Of a stretch of DNA of 40,657 bases, positions 1 through 9,427 are shown piece after piece. Source of the stretch: Bacillota bacterium. Lineage in GTDB: Bacteria; Bacillota; Bacilli; Alicyclobacillales; SLC66. Position 1 is the first letter of the stretch; each line of letters opens with the position of its first letter. The notes below the pieces were generated by a model. The model did not search any database. It was given only the letters and a program-made list of their open reading frames with translations, and was not told the DNA's origin. Location of the stretch: contig JAPNUP010000117.1 in the NCBI GenBank assembly GCA_026627345.1, positions 1-40,657 of the forward strand, in the 5' to 3' direction. Both the position numbers and the translations under genes were made by a program.

Positions 1-898
1 ACACTGGAGTTTTGCGAACGACTTCCACGCCTGCCCAATCCTCATAGCACTTGATGACCGCGCTCATGTCTTCGCGGCCTAGCCCTTTAGCCATCGCCAT
101 TTGCAAAAGATTGCGTACCACACCAAGCACCGGCAGGGGCAACTGCATGCCGTTAGCCATATCGGTGGCGAGATTCAAGTCTTTGAACAGCAGTTCGGTC
201 ATAAACTGTGGGCGAAAGTCCCGGTTCACAATGCGTCCTGCCTTGTTCTCGGCGATCCCGCTGCGCGCGCCGCCGCCTGCGACGACTTGTGCAAAGACCT
301 CAGGATCGATCCCGGCCTTCGTCGCCAGGGTCAGAGCTTCCGCGAATGATAGCAAATTGATCGCCGTCATCGTGTTGTTGGCGAGCTTCGTGTAGCAACC
401 GGCGCCGCTGCCTCCCATATGGTAGGCGCCTTTGCCCATCGCAGAAAAAAGCTCGGTACAAGCGTCAAAGTGTGCCTTGTCGCCGCCGACCATAAAGGTG
501 AGCACACCATCGATCGCCTGCGGCTCACTGCCTGTGACTGGCGCATCGAGCATGGCTACGCCGACCGCCGAGAGTTCCTGAGCCAGACTTTGACTCGTCT
601 TTGGCCCAATGGTGCTACAGTCGATCACCAGCAGTCCCGGATGTGCGCCTTCTTTCACACCACTGGTGCCCACTAGCACCTCTCGTACAGCGTCATCGGC
701 CGTGAGCATGGTGATGACGACGTCGCTTTGCTCGGCTACTTGAGCCGGTGAAAAAGCGACTCGCGCCCCTTCAGCACGGAGCGTCTCGACTTTGTCAGGC
801 GTCCGGTTGAAAACGGTCAGGGGGAAACCAGCTTTCTGTAGATTTCTCGCCATCGGTAAGCCCATGGTACCAAGGCCGATAAAACCAATGTGCATCAT
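1..898 (-). CDS. NAD(P)-dependent 3-hydroxyisobutyrate dehydrogenase-like oxidoreductase (C-terminus cut by window edge)
   Basis: A beta-hydroxyacid dehydrogenase. Family members oxidise 3-hydroxyisobutyrate or reduce tartronate semialdehyde or glyoxylate with NAD(P) in the cytoplasm. The N-terminal Rossmann signature GFIGLGTMG is at residues 5-13, the substrate-binding DCSTIGP at 93-99 and DAPVTGS at 118-124. The catalytic lysine is K171 in GSGAGCYTKLANN. About 299 residues are visible, close to the usual 290-300, so only the last few are missing. I chose the ATG at 898 because an AAAGGAGTG ribosome site (minus strand, around 905-913) precedes it; a second ATG follows at 895. It is divergent from the MurG-like gene. 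The substrate cannot be told from sequence. Confidence 0.9.
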   Translation of the reverse strand, partial: MMHIGFIGLGTMGLPMARNLQKAGFPLTVFNRTPDKVETLRAEGARVAFSPAQVAEQSDVVITMLTADDAVREVLVGTSGVKEGAHPGLLVIDCSTIGPKTSQSLAQELSAVGVAMLDAPVTGSEPQAIDGVLTFMVGGDKAHFDACTELFSAMGKGAYHMGGSGAGCYTKLANNTMTAINLLSFAEALTLATKAGIDPEVFAQVVAGGGARSGIAENKAGRIVNRDFRPQFMTELLFKDLNLATDMANGMQLPLPVLGVVRNLLQMAMAKGLGREDMSAVIKCYEDWAGVEVVRKTPV

Positions 899-1087
899 AA
901 ACGTCACTCCTTTTATGTACCTACCCGCCTGGTCTCCTGTCCGCCGAGCGCGGGGTTTTGACAGTGGTCGCCATCATTGTAAGCCTTTCAGCGGAACATT
1001 TTCCACAGTATCGCGTAGAATCAAAAGGCAAAGTGGTATCATAGAATCGCAGCGTTAGAGTATTCAACGAGACGGAGGCAACGACCA

Positions 1088-2149
1088 TTGCGACGCATTC
1101 TACTCACAGGCGGCGGTTCAGCGGGTCACGTCAGTGTCAATTTGGCGCTGATCCCGAGACTGCAGGCGGCCGGTTGGCAGGTGGACTACATAGGGTCCGA
1201 GAAAGGCATCGAACGGACGCTGATTGAAGGTCTGTCAGGGGTCCACTATGAGGCGGTGTCCACAGGGAAGCTACGTCGCTATTTTGATTGGAAAAATATC
1301 ATGGATCCCGTCCACGTCATGAAAGGCGTACTGCAAGCTTATCGCATCATTCACAAGCGAAAACCGAGCGTCATTTTCTCTAAAGGTGGATTCGTTTCCG
1401 TCCCGGTCGTCATTGGTGGCTGGATGAACCGCATTCCGGTGATCATACACGAATCCGATTTGACGCCCGGTCTCGCTAATCGTATTGCGATTCCGTTTGC
1501 TACCCGTGTATGCCTGACATTTGCCGAGACGGAACAGCGGGTGCCTATCGACAAAGCTACGTATGTAGGCGCCGTCATCCGAGCCGAACTGTTTGAAGGG
1601 CAAGCCACGAAAGGGCTGATGCTGTGCGATTTTGTGCGATCCAAGCCAGTCTTGCTAATCATGGGCGGCAGCCTCGGCTCACAACGCGTCAATGGCGCCA
1701 TTCGCAGCGTCTTGCCGGAACTGCTGAAAGACTTTCAAGTCGTGCACATCTGTGGGCAAGGGAATCTGGATGAGCGGTTGAAGATGCGCGGATACAAGCA
1801 GTTTGAATTTCTCAAAGATGAGTTGCCAAGCGTGATGGCGATGGCTGATATTGTGCTATCTAGAGCTGGCGCCAATGCGATATTTGAGTTCCTCGCGCTG
1901 CATAAACCGATGTTGCTGATTCCGCTGTCGCTAGAAGCGAGTCGAGGTGATCAGATCGCCAATGCGCGTTCATTTGAGCGGCAAGGATACGCACATGTGC
2001 TGCAAGAAGCCGATGCGCAGGGAGACGCGCTGGTTGCGGCGGTTCGTGCACTGTACGCAAGTCGCGAAGAGATCGTACGGCAGATGGAGGCGCATCCACA
2101 TGAAGACGCGCTTTTACGCTTGCTGCAGGTGATTGAAGAAATAGCCTAG
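1088..2149 (+). CDS. murG: MurG-type UDP-GlcNAc:undecaprenyl-PP-MurNAc-pentapeptide N-acetylglucosaminyltransferase
   Basis: GT28 family glycosyltransferase that turns lipid I into lipid II at the inner face of the membrane. The glycine-rich loop GGGSAGH is at residues 8-14, [11 protein letters not shown] at about 97-107, HESD at 121-124, and the UDP-GlcNAc-binding stretch [11 protein letters not shown] at about 258-268. The length of 353 aa is normal. The start is TTG, supported by GGAGG at 1074-1078. The gene stands alone, outside any division/cell-wall (dcw) cluster, and its loop has GSAGH rather than the GTGGH of the classical Bacillus subtilis protein. It resembles the stand-alone MurG type of some Firmicutes, so it may be the only MurG or a second paralogue; the window cannot decide. 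Confidence 0.92.
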   Translation: MRRILLTGGGSAGHVSVNLALIPRLQAAGWQVDYIGSEKGIERTLIEGLSGVHYEAVSTGKLRRYFDWKNIMDPVHVMKGVLQAYRIIHKRKPSVIFSKGGFVSVPVVIGGWMNRIPVIIHESDLTPGLANRIAIPFATRVCLTFAETEQRVPIDKATYVGAVIRAELFEGQATKGLMLCDFVRSKPVLLIMGGSLGSQRVNGAIRSVLPELLKDFQVVHICGQGNLDERLKMRGYKQFEFLKDELPSVMAMADIVLSRAGANAIFEFLALHKPMLLIPLSLEASRGDQIANARSFERQGYAHVLQEADAQGDALVAAVRALYASREEIVRQMEAHPHEDALLRLLQVIEEIA

Positions 2150-2203
2150 GGTTTCGTGCTATAGTGAATAGGAAAAGACTAGACAAAGTTGAGGTGATTG
2201 GCA

Positions 2204-2608
2204 ATGGCTGATTTTACTATCGTGCTTTCCCGTGAAGACTGGATGCGCATGGAGCGCAAGCTAGGGCACCTTGGCGCGCATGGCAAGGTGATCAATATTC
2301 TACAAATGATTATTACATTCGCAAAAGATAACCCGGATTTGCAACTTGAAGTGATCCGACAGCGACTGTCGATCTCCCGCATTGCGATGAAGAAGTATGC
2401 GACACTCCTTGGAATTCTCAATGACGCAGAAGAGGAAGTGGCAGTCGTGATGGAGAGCTCTTTGGACGACATTTTGCTACCGCTTATCCAAGGCAACAAA
2501 CCGATACCACTGACGAGGCTGGCCCGACAATATGGCGTGTCCACTTCTCTGGTGATCGATCGGATGAAGACGCTACAACTGCAGGTGGGAGCTACTGAAG
2601 TTCTTTAG
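2204..2608 (+). CDS. Small conserved-type protein of unknown function with two possible helix-turn-helix segments
   Basis: I do not recognise the family. The 134-residue product is mostly helical and soluble, with no signal peptide or membrane segment. The stretch at about residues 46-70 and the C-terminal stretch at about 101-127, which includes LARQYGVSTSLVIDRMKTL, both look like helix-turn-helix units; the second is the more convincing. An acidic linker (DAEEEV) lies between them. I prefer the ATG at 2204, which has GAGGTG at 2191-2196, over the in-frame TTG at 2198. It follows murG by 54 nt and ends just before a strong terminator, so the two are probably co-transcribed. DNA binding is inference from the predicted helices. 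Confidence 0.7.
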   Translation: MADFTIVLSREDWMRMERKLGHLGAHGKVINILQMIITFAKDNPDLQLEVIRQRLSISRIAMKKYATLLGILNDAEEEVAVVMESSLDDILLPLIQGNKPIPLTRLARQYGVSTSLVIDRMKTLQLQVGATEVL

Positions 2609-2618
2609 GCGACGACCT

Positions 2619-2663
2619 GCATAAGAAAAAGGCCCGCACAGGATGCGGGCCTTTTTCTTATGC
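2619..2663. terminator. Bidirectional rho-independent terminator
   Basis: Perfect 20-bp inverted repeat with a 5-nt loop (cagga). GCCCGCA/TGCGGGC forms the core, flanked by an A-run on the left arm and a T-run on the right arm, so it can terminate both the murG unit (+) and the RND gene (-), whose stops lie 11 and 10 nt away. Confidence 0.95.
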
Positions 2664-2672
2664 AGAATTGGA

Positions 2673-5600
2673 TTACACGGTTGCCACGGCTCTCTCGCGG
2701 CGACTCCGTCGAAAATGCAACAGCTCGTACATCAGTGGCACAATGACCAGTGTCAAGATTGTCGACGTTGTGAGCCCACCGATAACGACGACTGCGAGAC
2801 CTTGCGAAATCAGTGCTCCCTCTGACAAGCCAAGCGCCAGCGGCAATAGTGCACAGATCGTTGCGATCGCAGTCATCAAGATCGGACGAAGGCGCGTGGT
2901 GCCGGCTTCCAAGAGCGCTTCGCGAATGCCCATCCCGCGTTCGCGCTGCTGTTCCACACGGGCGATCAGCACGATGGCGTTGGTCACTACGATGCCCATT
3001 AGCATGAGAATCCCGATCAAGGATGAGACGCTGATCGGCTGATGACCGATCCAAGTTCCGAAGAAGGCGCCAATCAGTGCAACAGGCATCGAGAACAAGA
3101 TGGCAAATGGCGCGGTCCATTCACCGAAGGCGATGAGCATGACGATGTAGACCATGCCGACTGCGACTACGACAGCTTCGATGAGCTCAGCGAAGCTTTG
3201 GTTCAACTGCTGCCCGCCTCCGGATAGCTGGGTCGTGACCCCATTTGGTAGCGTCAGATGCGACACGGCCTGTAAAGCCAGTTTAGTCGTGCTACCGGTG
3301 TTTTGCGTTGTATAGTCGCCGGTCACTTCGGCGTAATCTTGTCCGTCTCTGTGCATGACGTCCACTGGTGTCTGGGCAATGGTGACGTCGGCCACCTCGC
3401 CAAGCGTAATCGTCTGTCCAGTAGGTGTCGTGATAGGCAGCGCGTCCATGGCTGCCAGTGAACTCAATGAGGCTTGATTATTCACGTTGACCACGATCGG
3501 ATACTGGGTACCTGCCAGCTCTACATTGCCAATGTTTTGCCCACCCAAGTAGTCACGCACGACACCGGCTATTTGATACGGACTCAGACTGTACTGGGCC
3601 AGTTCTTGCATCTTCGGCTGCACACTGACTTGTGGCTGTGTATCCGACAAATTGTTTTGCACGTTGGCGAGACCCTGGAAATGCTGCAGGCGATTCGTGA
3701 TTTGTGTCGCCGCTTGCGTAATGGCAGGCAGATTCGGACCGTTGATGACGAGGTCAAATCCACTGCCACCGCTTGCCAGAGATACGGCGTTGACCTGGAT
3801 GACTGCATTGCCTGTGATAGGGACCACAGCGCTGCGCAACTGGTCGACAAACTGATTGACGTTCGCTTTGGTCGTGAGCTTCACGAAGAAGCTCGCTTGG
3901 TTTTGGCCACTGGGTCCTGATGTGCTGTACTGTCCAGGGTCGCTGCCGACCTGCACGTTGTCATCTACCACGCTGGTCGAAAATGCCGCTACTTTCTTCT
4001 CTACCTGCTGTGCTTTGGCATTCGTCACAGACTCCGGTGTGCCGACAGGCATCTTGATGGACACAGTGGCATAGTTGTCTCCTTCAGTCGGCAAGAACGT
4101 GCTGCCGGCAAGGGGAAGGACGGCAAGAGAGCCGAGAAAGACGATGACGGTGATGGCGATCACAGCGCCTTTGTGATTGAGCGTCCAGCTTAGCGCCTTA
4201 CGGTAGCCGTGTTGCCAAGGACGCAAGGCCGTGCCAGTGCTCGCCTCGTCGTCGGCGGCGAAGGCGGCTGCGAGCGCTGGATCAGAGGCATCGGTGAGAT
4301 ACTCCCCGGCAATGTGCTCGAGTCCCTTCGGGGCTTTGCGTGCAATCAGCAGCCAAGCTAACAGGGGTACCACGGTGAGAGCGACGAGCAAGGATGAAAT
4401 CAAGGAGAACACGACTGTCAAGGCAAACGGCTGAAACACTTTGCCGACAATGCCACTGACGAGCCCAAGCGGCACAAATACGGCAATCGTCGTAATCGTA
4501 GACGAGGTGATGGCGCGGCCGACTTCGCCGGTGGCGTATAGGACAAACGCTCGACCGTAACCGCTGGCGCGCTTCCACGAACGGTAGATGTTTTCTATGA
4601 CGACGATACTATCGTCCACCACGCGCCCTGTCGCGACAGCCATGCCGCCTAAAGTCATGATGTTGAGTGTAACGTTAAATTGATTGAGGAAGATCAACGC
4701 AATGAGAAGCGAGACGGGAATCGATATGACGGCGATGATCGTCGTCAGCCAGTTACGCAAAAAGAGCAAGATGACGATAGCCGCAAAGATGGCGCCAAGA
4801 ATCGCTTCGCGCAACATGCCATCGATCGACTGCACCACTGACTGGGACGAATCGTAAAGCTGTGTGATCTGCACACCGTGCGGAAGCGTGGTTTGCAGTG
4901 CGGCCATCTGCGTCTTGACACCTTGTGCGGTGGTAACCGTGTTGGCGTCATCCGTTTTGACAATCCCGATGAGAACACTGCGCTGGCCATTGGTGCGGTT
5001 GATGGCTGCATCAGTTGGCGGTTGCAAGCTGACGGTGGCGAGATCTGACAAGGGAATCGTCGGCGTCGTACTCGGTGTCGCAGCGCCTCCAGATCCTGTG
5101 GCAGGGGCCGTGACGCCACTATCAGATGCGCTGTTGCCATTAGCAGACTGGGAACCTGCGGTCGGGTAAACGGGCTGTCCGCTCCCTGTCGTCGCGCTTG
5201 CCGCAGAGGCGTGTCCAGCGGATGGAGTAGGCACGGCTGCTGCGATTTTCTTCAGTTGGGCAAACAGCTTTTGCTCTGTCTGTTCAAGGCCTTGAATCTG
5301 CATCGAGTAGCGCAGAATCAACTGGTTATCGCGTGTCGTTGCAGGCTTCGCGTACTGCTGTGCGAGTGCCATTTGCGCGCCCATGATTTGGCCTTGAATG
5401 GCGGTAATATTGGTGAGCAGCGTGTTTTCTGCCTGCACCATACCAAGACCTTGGCCCACTTGGCCTACCGCTTGACCGACTTGACCGATGCCTTTGGCAA
5501 GCTGCCCTTGGCCGGCCGCGAGCTGGCCCTCACCTTGGGCTAGCTGTCCGACTGATTTGCCAAGTTCTCCGATGCTGCTCCCAATGACCTTGAGGCCTGC

Positions 5601-6353
5601 TGTCGCAGACGGCGGAATCGGAATCGGCAGACTGCGTATATCGCCGATGGATAGAAATGGATTCTCTAGTTGCACGGGCTGCACTTTGCCTTCGATGGTG
5701 GCAGAACCGAGCGGTGTCGTGATATTGTCTGCCTGAAGGTCTTGCAACACGGTTTGGGCAGTCAACTGATGTTTTTGCAGTTCATTTTCGTGAAACTGGA
5801 TGACGACTTGATCTGGCGCCGCACCTGTCGTGGTCACTGAGCCGACGCCAGACACGCCCTGTAGGGAAGGGACTATGGAGGTTTGCACGAGGTTTTTCAG
5901 TGTCGCAAAAGGCAGGCGGTTGGATGATACCGTATAGTAGAGAATGGGTTGTGAATTAAAAGAAAACTGCTGTACTTGTGGCGTGCTCGCGGCAGATGGA
6001 AGCTGTACGGCAGAAACTGCCTGTTGGACTGTCTGCTGTACTTTATTCAAATCAGCGCTCAGACTAAGTTGCACTTCGATCTCCGACACGTTTTGAACGG
6101 AGTTGGATTCGACGTCTTGTACGCCTGACAGGCTTTCTACAGCCTTTTCGAGCGGGTCTGTGACGTCACTGGCGACGACTGAAGGGGAAGCGCCTGTATA
6201 CGTCGTCAGGATGCCGATGACAGGAAACGAGATATTTGGCATCAGTTCTTCCTTGAGTGACAGAGAAGACAGCACCCCGCCTACGATCACCAGAGCGGTT
6301 AATATAAAGATGACGACGGGATTGCGCATCGAAAAGCGCGTTAGGAACTTCAT
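2673..6353 (-). CDS. RND-family efflux transporter permease (AcrB/SwrC-like) with a large periplasmic-side insertion
   Basis: Proton-driven resistance-nodulation-division exporter, expected to be a trimer in the cell membrane. SwrC of Bacillus subtilis, which handles surfactin and other amphiphiles, is the closest functional analogue I can name. There is a first membrane helix at about residues 9-30, the proton-relay pair in VVDDSIVVIENI near residue 579, and a second membrane half with LMGIVVTNAIVLIARV. The product is 1226 aa against about 1030-1060 for the family. The excess is a glutamine/glycine-rich insertion at about residues 255-435 with repeated GQLA.G units and a Ser/Thr/Gly-rich stretch. 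I chose ATG 6353, which has GAGAGAGG upstream, over the TTG at 6386, which lies at the predicted transcription start. No membrane-fusion partner is adjacent. The substrate is unknown. Confidence 0.92.
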   Translation of the reverse strand: MKFLTRFSMRNPVVIFILTALVIVGGVLSSLSLKEELMPNISFPVIGILTTYTGASPSVVASDVTDPLEKAVESLSGVQDVESNSVQNVSEIEVQLSLSADLNKVQQTVQQAVSAVQLPSAASTPQVQQFSFNSQPILYYTVSSNRLPFATLKNLVQTSIVPSLQGVSGVGSVTTTGAAPDQVVIQFHENELQKHQLTAQTVLQDLQADNITTPLGSATIEGKVQPVQLENPFLSIGDIRSLPIPIPPSATAGLKVIGSSIGELGKSVGQLAQGEGQLAAGQGQLAKGIGQVGQAVGQVGQGLGMVQAENTLLTNITAIQGQIMGAQMALAQQYAKPATTRDNQLILRYSMQIQGLEQTEQKLFAQLKKIAAAVPTPSAGHASAASATTGSGQPVYPTAGSQSANGNSASDSGVTAPATGSGGAATPSTTPTIPLSDLATVSLQPPTDAAINRTNGQRSVLIGIVKTDDANTVTTAQGVKTQMAALQTTLPHGVQITQLYDSSQSVVQSIDGMLREAILGAIFAAIVILLFLRNWLTTIIAVISIPVSLLIALIFLNQFNVTLNIMTLGGMAVATGRVVDDSIVVIENIYRSWKRASGYGRAFVLYATGEVGRAITSSTITTIAVFVPLGLVSGIVGKVFQPFALTVVFSLISSLLVALTVVPLLAWLLIARKAPKGLEHIAGEYLTDASDPALAAAFAADDEASTGTALRPWQHGYRKALSWTLNHKGAVIAITVIVFLGSLAVLPLAGSTFLPTEGDNYATVSIKMPVGTPESVTNAKAQQVEKKVAAFSTSVVDDNVQVGSDPGQYSTSGPSGQNQASFFVKLTTKANVNQFVDQLRSAVVPITGNAVIQVNAVSLASGGSGFDLVINGPNLPAITQAATQITNRLQHFQGLANVQNNLSDTQPQVSVQPKMQELAQYSLSPYQIAGVVRDYLGGQNIGNVELAGTQYPIVVNVNNQASLSSLAAMDALPITTPTGQTITLGEVADVTIAQTPVDVMHRDGQDYAEVTGDYTTQNTGSTTKLALQAVSHLTLPNGVTTQLSGGGQQLNQSFAELIEAVVVAVGMVYIVMLIAFGEWTAPFAILFSMPVALIGAFFGTWIGHQPISVSSLIGILMLMGIVVTNAIVLIARVEQQRERGMGIREALLEAGTTRLRPILMTAIATICALLPLALGLSEGALISQGLAVVVIGGLTTSTILTLVIVPLMYELLHFRRSRRERAVATV

Positions 6354-6391
6354 GCGGTGAAACCTCTCTCTCACTTGGACATTCAACTATT

Positions 6392-6420
6392 ACCCTAGTC
6401 TTCATCATTTTGATTGTCAA
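6392..6420 (-). promoter_or_regulatory. Probable sigma-A promoter of the RND gene
   Basis: On the minus strand a perfect -35 TTGACA (6420-6415) is followed after 17 nt by TAGGGT (6397-6392), a weak -10 that keeps the T-A and final T. Transcription would begin near 6385, leaving a roughly 30-nt leader with the ribosome site before ATG 6353. Confidence 0.5.
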
Positions 6421-6505
6421 GATATACGGACGTTTGACGAGTGTGAACATTTTGTGCGGCAAAACAAGATTGTCCTTATTGCGATGAGTCCGGGCGTGGC
6501 TCGCT

Positions 6506-7348
6506 TTAGGGTCTGTGGTCGGAGATGCTCGTTTTACAGTGAGTTCCCTCATGCGGATCGCTGGCATCGAGCAGCTCTGGCACGGTGACAAAGGAGTACC
6601 CACGCGCTCGCAATGCGTGGATGACGACGGGTAAGGCGGCAACGGTTCCTTTTAGATTTTCGTTCGTGCTCCCGGCACAATGCTGCAAGATGATGGCACC
6701 CGGAAAGACAGATCCTACGATGTTGTGTTCGATCTGCGCGGCGCTCAGGCCTTGCCAATCGTTCGAATCCACACTCCAGTTGACCGCTTGATAGCCCATG
6801 CGACCAATCGCAGCTAACACACGCGCGTTGACACTTCCGTAAGGCGGCCGAACCCACTTATTGGGCTGTCCTGTGAGTCGTGCGATATCGCGCTCTGTGC
6901 GGGTGACCTCCCAGTTCATGTGAGAGAGAGAAATGCGCGCGAGATCAGGATGATCAAAGGTATGATTGCCGATCGCGTGACCAGCCCTTACGATGCGCGC
7001 CATCATTTGTGGGTGGCGTTCTGCCTGTTGACCAACGATAAAAAATGTGGCTTTCACGTGTTCTCTTTGCAAGATAGCGAGAATCTGTGGCGTATAGACA
7101 TTATCTGGCCCGTCGTCGAACGTCAGTGCAACTTCTCTGAGCGGTGGCCCTTTGCGCGTGAATACGTGAGGGAACAGTCGCGTGTAGTCAATCGGTTGCA
7201 CGGTCGCCGCTGACACTGTCGCCGGTGATCCGATCAGGGGTAGCACGACAAGCCAAGGAACCGCTCGCTGCAATGCTATACGTCCTCGCTGTGATCGCCT
7301 AAGCCATCTGGTTAAGCGAGGCTTCGCGCCTCTCGTGAAGTGCCACAC
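6506..7348 (-). CDS. Polysaccharide deacetylase (NodB-homology, CE4), secreted or membrane-anchored
   Basis: Metal-dependent deacetylase that removes acetyl groups from N-acetylated cell-wall sugars outside the membrane. All CE4 motifs are visible: TFDDGPD (76-82), H129/H133 in GNHTFDHP, RPPYGS (167-172), DSNDW (194-198) and LQHC (221-224). A basic N-terminus is followed by a hydrophobic segment at about 29-47 ending in an Ala/Ser-rich region, so it is a long signal peptide or a membrane anchor. At 280 aa it is typical of the PdaA/PdaB/YlxY-like group. The GTG start at 7348 has AGGAGG 7 nt upstream. It sits between kimA-like and the RND gene on the same strand, separated from each by more than 100 nt. 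The substrate (peptidoglycan or another glycan) is unresolved. Confidence 0.9.
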   Translation of the reverse strand: MWHFTRGAKPRLTRWLRRSQRGRIALQRAVPWLVVLPLIGSPATVSAATVQPIDYTRLFPHVFTRKGPPLREVALTFDDGPDNVYTPQILAILQREHVKATFFIVGQQAERHPQMMARIVRAGHAIGNHTFDHPDLARISLSHMNWEVTRTERDIARLTGQPNKWVRPPYGSVNARVLAAIGRMGYQAVNWSVDSNDWQGLSAAQIEHNIVGSVFPGAIILQHCAGSTNENLKGTVAALPVVIHALRARGYSFVTVPELLDASDPHEGTHCKTSISDHRP

Positions 7349-7454
7349 AGCGAGTCCTCCTCATGGCTGATCGCTCAGCGACTTTACCATTACTGTCTCC
7401 GAGTAGCCGTGTTTCCATTCCGGGAGAGCGCTGCTGTTGCTCGCTATAGCAACT

Positions 7455-7489
7455 ACAGGGGCCAAAGCGTCTGTCGCTTTGGCCCCTGT
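7455..7489. terminator. Strong hairpin, probable terminator or mRNA 3' end of the kimA-like gene
   Basis: Perfect 15-bp stem (ACAGGGGCCAAAGCG and its complement) with loop tctgt, 38 nt beyond the stop of the kimA-like gene. There is no U-tract on either strand, so its efficiency as an intrinsic terminator is doubtful; it may instead stabilise the 3' end. Confidence 0.6.
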
Positions 7490-7527
7490 GTCGAAGCAGT
7501 TATTCTCATGCCGTCGCAATTTCGCTT

Positions 7528-9351
7528 TCAATCACTGAGGTGGTACGGGACCGTAGTGACAATAATGTCTTTGCGATAAAGCAAAATGGTGCGCAGAAGC
7601 AAGCTGGTCTGATTGTGCAAGATATTGTGCCACCAGCGTTTGGCGATAAACTGTGGGATGGCGACAATCACGTTTTCAGGCTGCCCTTCCCAGTTTTCAA
7701 TCGTATTGAGAAACCGGAGCAATGGGCGCACGACCGAGCGATATTGACTACGCGCTGTAACCAACCGAATCCCGGTTCCCCAGGTAGCCCACTTCTCTTC
7801 CATACGCTCTATTGCCTCGTCATCGAACGCTACATAAAAAGCGACCACTTGATCTGACACGGACAACGCGTAGGACAAGGTACTGGCCACCACCCGGTTG
7901 ATCCCCGCGATCGGGACAATCACGGTCGTGCTGTGCGGACGCGGGCGGATCTTGGTCATGTCGATGCGTAGATTGTCTGCGATTGCCCGGTAGTGACGAC
8001 GGACTTTTAAACCGAAGTAGACGATAAGTGGCAAAAGAATGAGCACAATCCAGGCGCCTTGCGAAAACTTTGCGATCGAGAAGACGACGGTGACGATGGC
8101 CGACAAAAAGGCGCCGAATGAATTGATGGCGCCGCGTATCGCCCATCCTGATGCACGCGTCTTCACCCAGTGCTTGATCATGCCAGACTGCGCTAAAGTG
8201 AACGAGAGAAACACGCCAATCGCATAGAGCGGGATCAAGGCGTTCGTGTTGCCGCGAAACGCGATCACGAGAATGATGGCGAGCATACTGAGGATGAAAA
8301 TGCCGTTGCTGTACCCGAGTCGGTCGCCACGGAGCATGAACATATGCGGCATGAATCCGTCGCGTGCCATCAGGGCCGCGAGGATCGGAAAGCCGCTATA
8401 AGAAGTGTTGGCAGCTAATACGAGTACGGCGAATGTCGAGAATTGAATGAAATAATAGAACCAGCCGTTGTGAAAGAAATGCGTCGCCATCTGTGACAAT
8501 ACAGTGACATCGGGATTGACTTGAATGCCGAGTTTGAAAGCCAAAAGGCCGGTGCCAAGATACATCACTGCGAGCAATAGGCCGAGCATAAGTAAGGTTT
8601 TTTGCGCGTTGCGAATGGTTGGTTCGCGAAACTGCGGTGTAGCATTGGAAATGGCTTCGATGCCTGTGAGCGCGGAACATCCGGAAGCGAATGCGCGCAG
8701 GATGAGAAGAATGGAAAAGCCTTTCGGAATCAGCCCGAATACGGGAGTTTGTGGCGTACTAAAACCGGTCTTCGAGAGTTGGAAGAAGCCGACCCCGACG
8801 AGAACGATCATGGAGACGATGAAGGCATAGGTTGGCCACATGAAGGCAGAAGCGGATTCATTGATGCCGCGCAAGTTGACGACCATGATAATCAAGATGC
8901 AAGCGATACACATCGGCACGGTGTAGGGCAAGGCCCCTGGATAGGCGGACGTCAGTGCAGCGACCCCGGAAGATACCGATACGGCCACAGTCAATGTATA
9001 ATCAATCAGTAATGCAGAGCCTGCGACGAGGCCTGCGATCTTGCCGAACTGAGCGGAAGCCACAGCGTAGGCGCCGCCGCCGCCAGGGTAGACCTTGATC
9101 ACTTGCAGGTACGAAAGAATCAGGGCGATCAACAGTAACGTGATCACGCCCATGATGGGCACGCCTAACCACAGGCCTGCTGTCCCGAGAAAAGCCATCT
9201 CGGTGAGCGACGCCTCGTACCCGTACGCCACCGAAGATAAGGCGTCAGATGACAAAATGGGCAGCGCCTTTAACTTCGACAGCCGCTCATTGACAAGTTC
9301 TCGCGACTTCTTCGGTCGACCGATTAGAACCTGCTTGATATTAGTAGGCAA
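7528..9351 (-). CDS. kimA: KimA/YdaO-like APC-superfamily potassium transporter
   Basis: Membrane transporter of the APC amino-acid/polyamine fold. The best-characterised close relative, Bacillus subtilis KimA, is a high-affinity proton-coupled K+ importer regulated by c-di-AMP. The signature SSDALSSVAYG is at residues 34-44, followed by about twelve hydrophobic segments, a PGGGGAYAVAS motif after the second helix, and a soluble C-terminal region from about residue 470. Choosing the TTG at 9351 (with AAAGGAG upstream) instead of the TTG at 9372 gives 607 aa, the same length as B. subtilis KimA. Residues 8-21 carry a basic stretch before the first helix. It could transport an amino acid instead of K+; substrate assignment rests on family similarity. 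Confidence 0.85.
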   Translation of the reverse strand: MPTNIKQVLIGRPKKSRELVNERLSKLKALPILSSDALSSVAYGYEASLTEMAFLGTAGLWLGVPIMGVITLLLIALILSYLQVIKVYPGGGGAYAVASAQFGKIAGLVAGSALLIDYTLTVAVSVSSGVAALTSAYPGALPYTVPMCIACILIIMVVNLRGINESASAFMWPTYAFIVSMIVLVGVGFFQLSKTGFSTPQTPVFGLIPKGFSILLILRAFASGCSALTGIEAISNATPQFREPTIRNAQKTLLMLGLLLAVMYLGTGLLAFKLGIQVNPDVTVLSQMATHFFHNGWFYYFIQFSTFAVLVLAANTSYSGFPILAALMARDGFMPHMFMLRGDRLGYSNGIFILSMLAIILVIAFRGNTNALIPLYAIGVFLSFTLAQSGMIKHWVKTRASGWAIRGAINSFGAFLSAIVTVVFSIAKFSQGAWIVLILLPLIVYFGLKVRRHYRAIADNLRIDMTKIRPRPHSTTVIVPIAGINRVVASTLSYALSVSDQVVAFYVAFDDEAIERMEEKWATWGTGIRLVTARSQYRSVVRPLLRFLNTIENWEGQPENVIVAIPQFIAKRWWHNILHNQTSLLLRTILLYRKDIIVTTVPYHLSD

Positions 9352-9398
9352 GGTCTCAAACTCCTTTGACAATTTGACAGGCTGGTCAATTCGACCAT

Positions 9399-9427
9399 TT
9401 GTCTATCCTGTGCTGCATCCGTATAAT
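9399..9427 (+). promoter_or_regulatory. Probable sigma-A promoter of the queDEC genes
   Basis: A perfect -10 TATAAT (9422-9427) is preceded after 17 nt by TTGTCT (9399-9404). This places transcription start near 9434, about 80 nt before queD. A short inverted repeat, TGGTC-N5-GACCA (9383-9397), lies just upstream, between the divergent genes. I see no preQ1 riboswitch in the leader. Confidence 0.55.

Noticed and set aside
3474-3920. Plus-strand open frames inside the RND gene (3474-3920 and others)
   Set aside because: They are antisense to a clearly coding family domain and have no ribosome sites or family resemblance.
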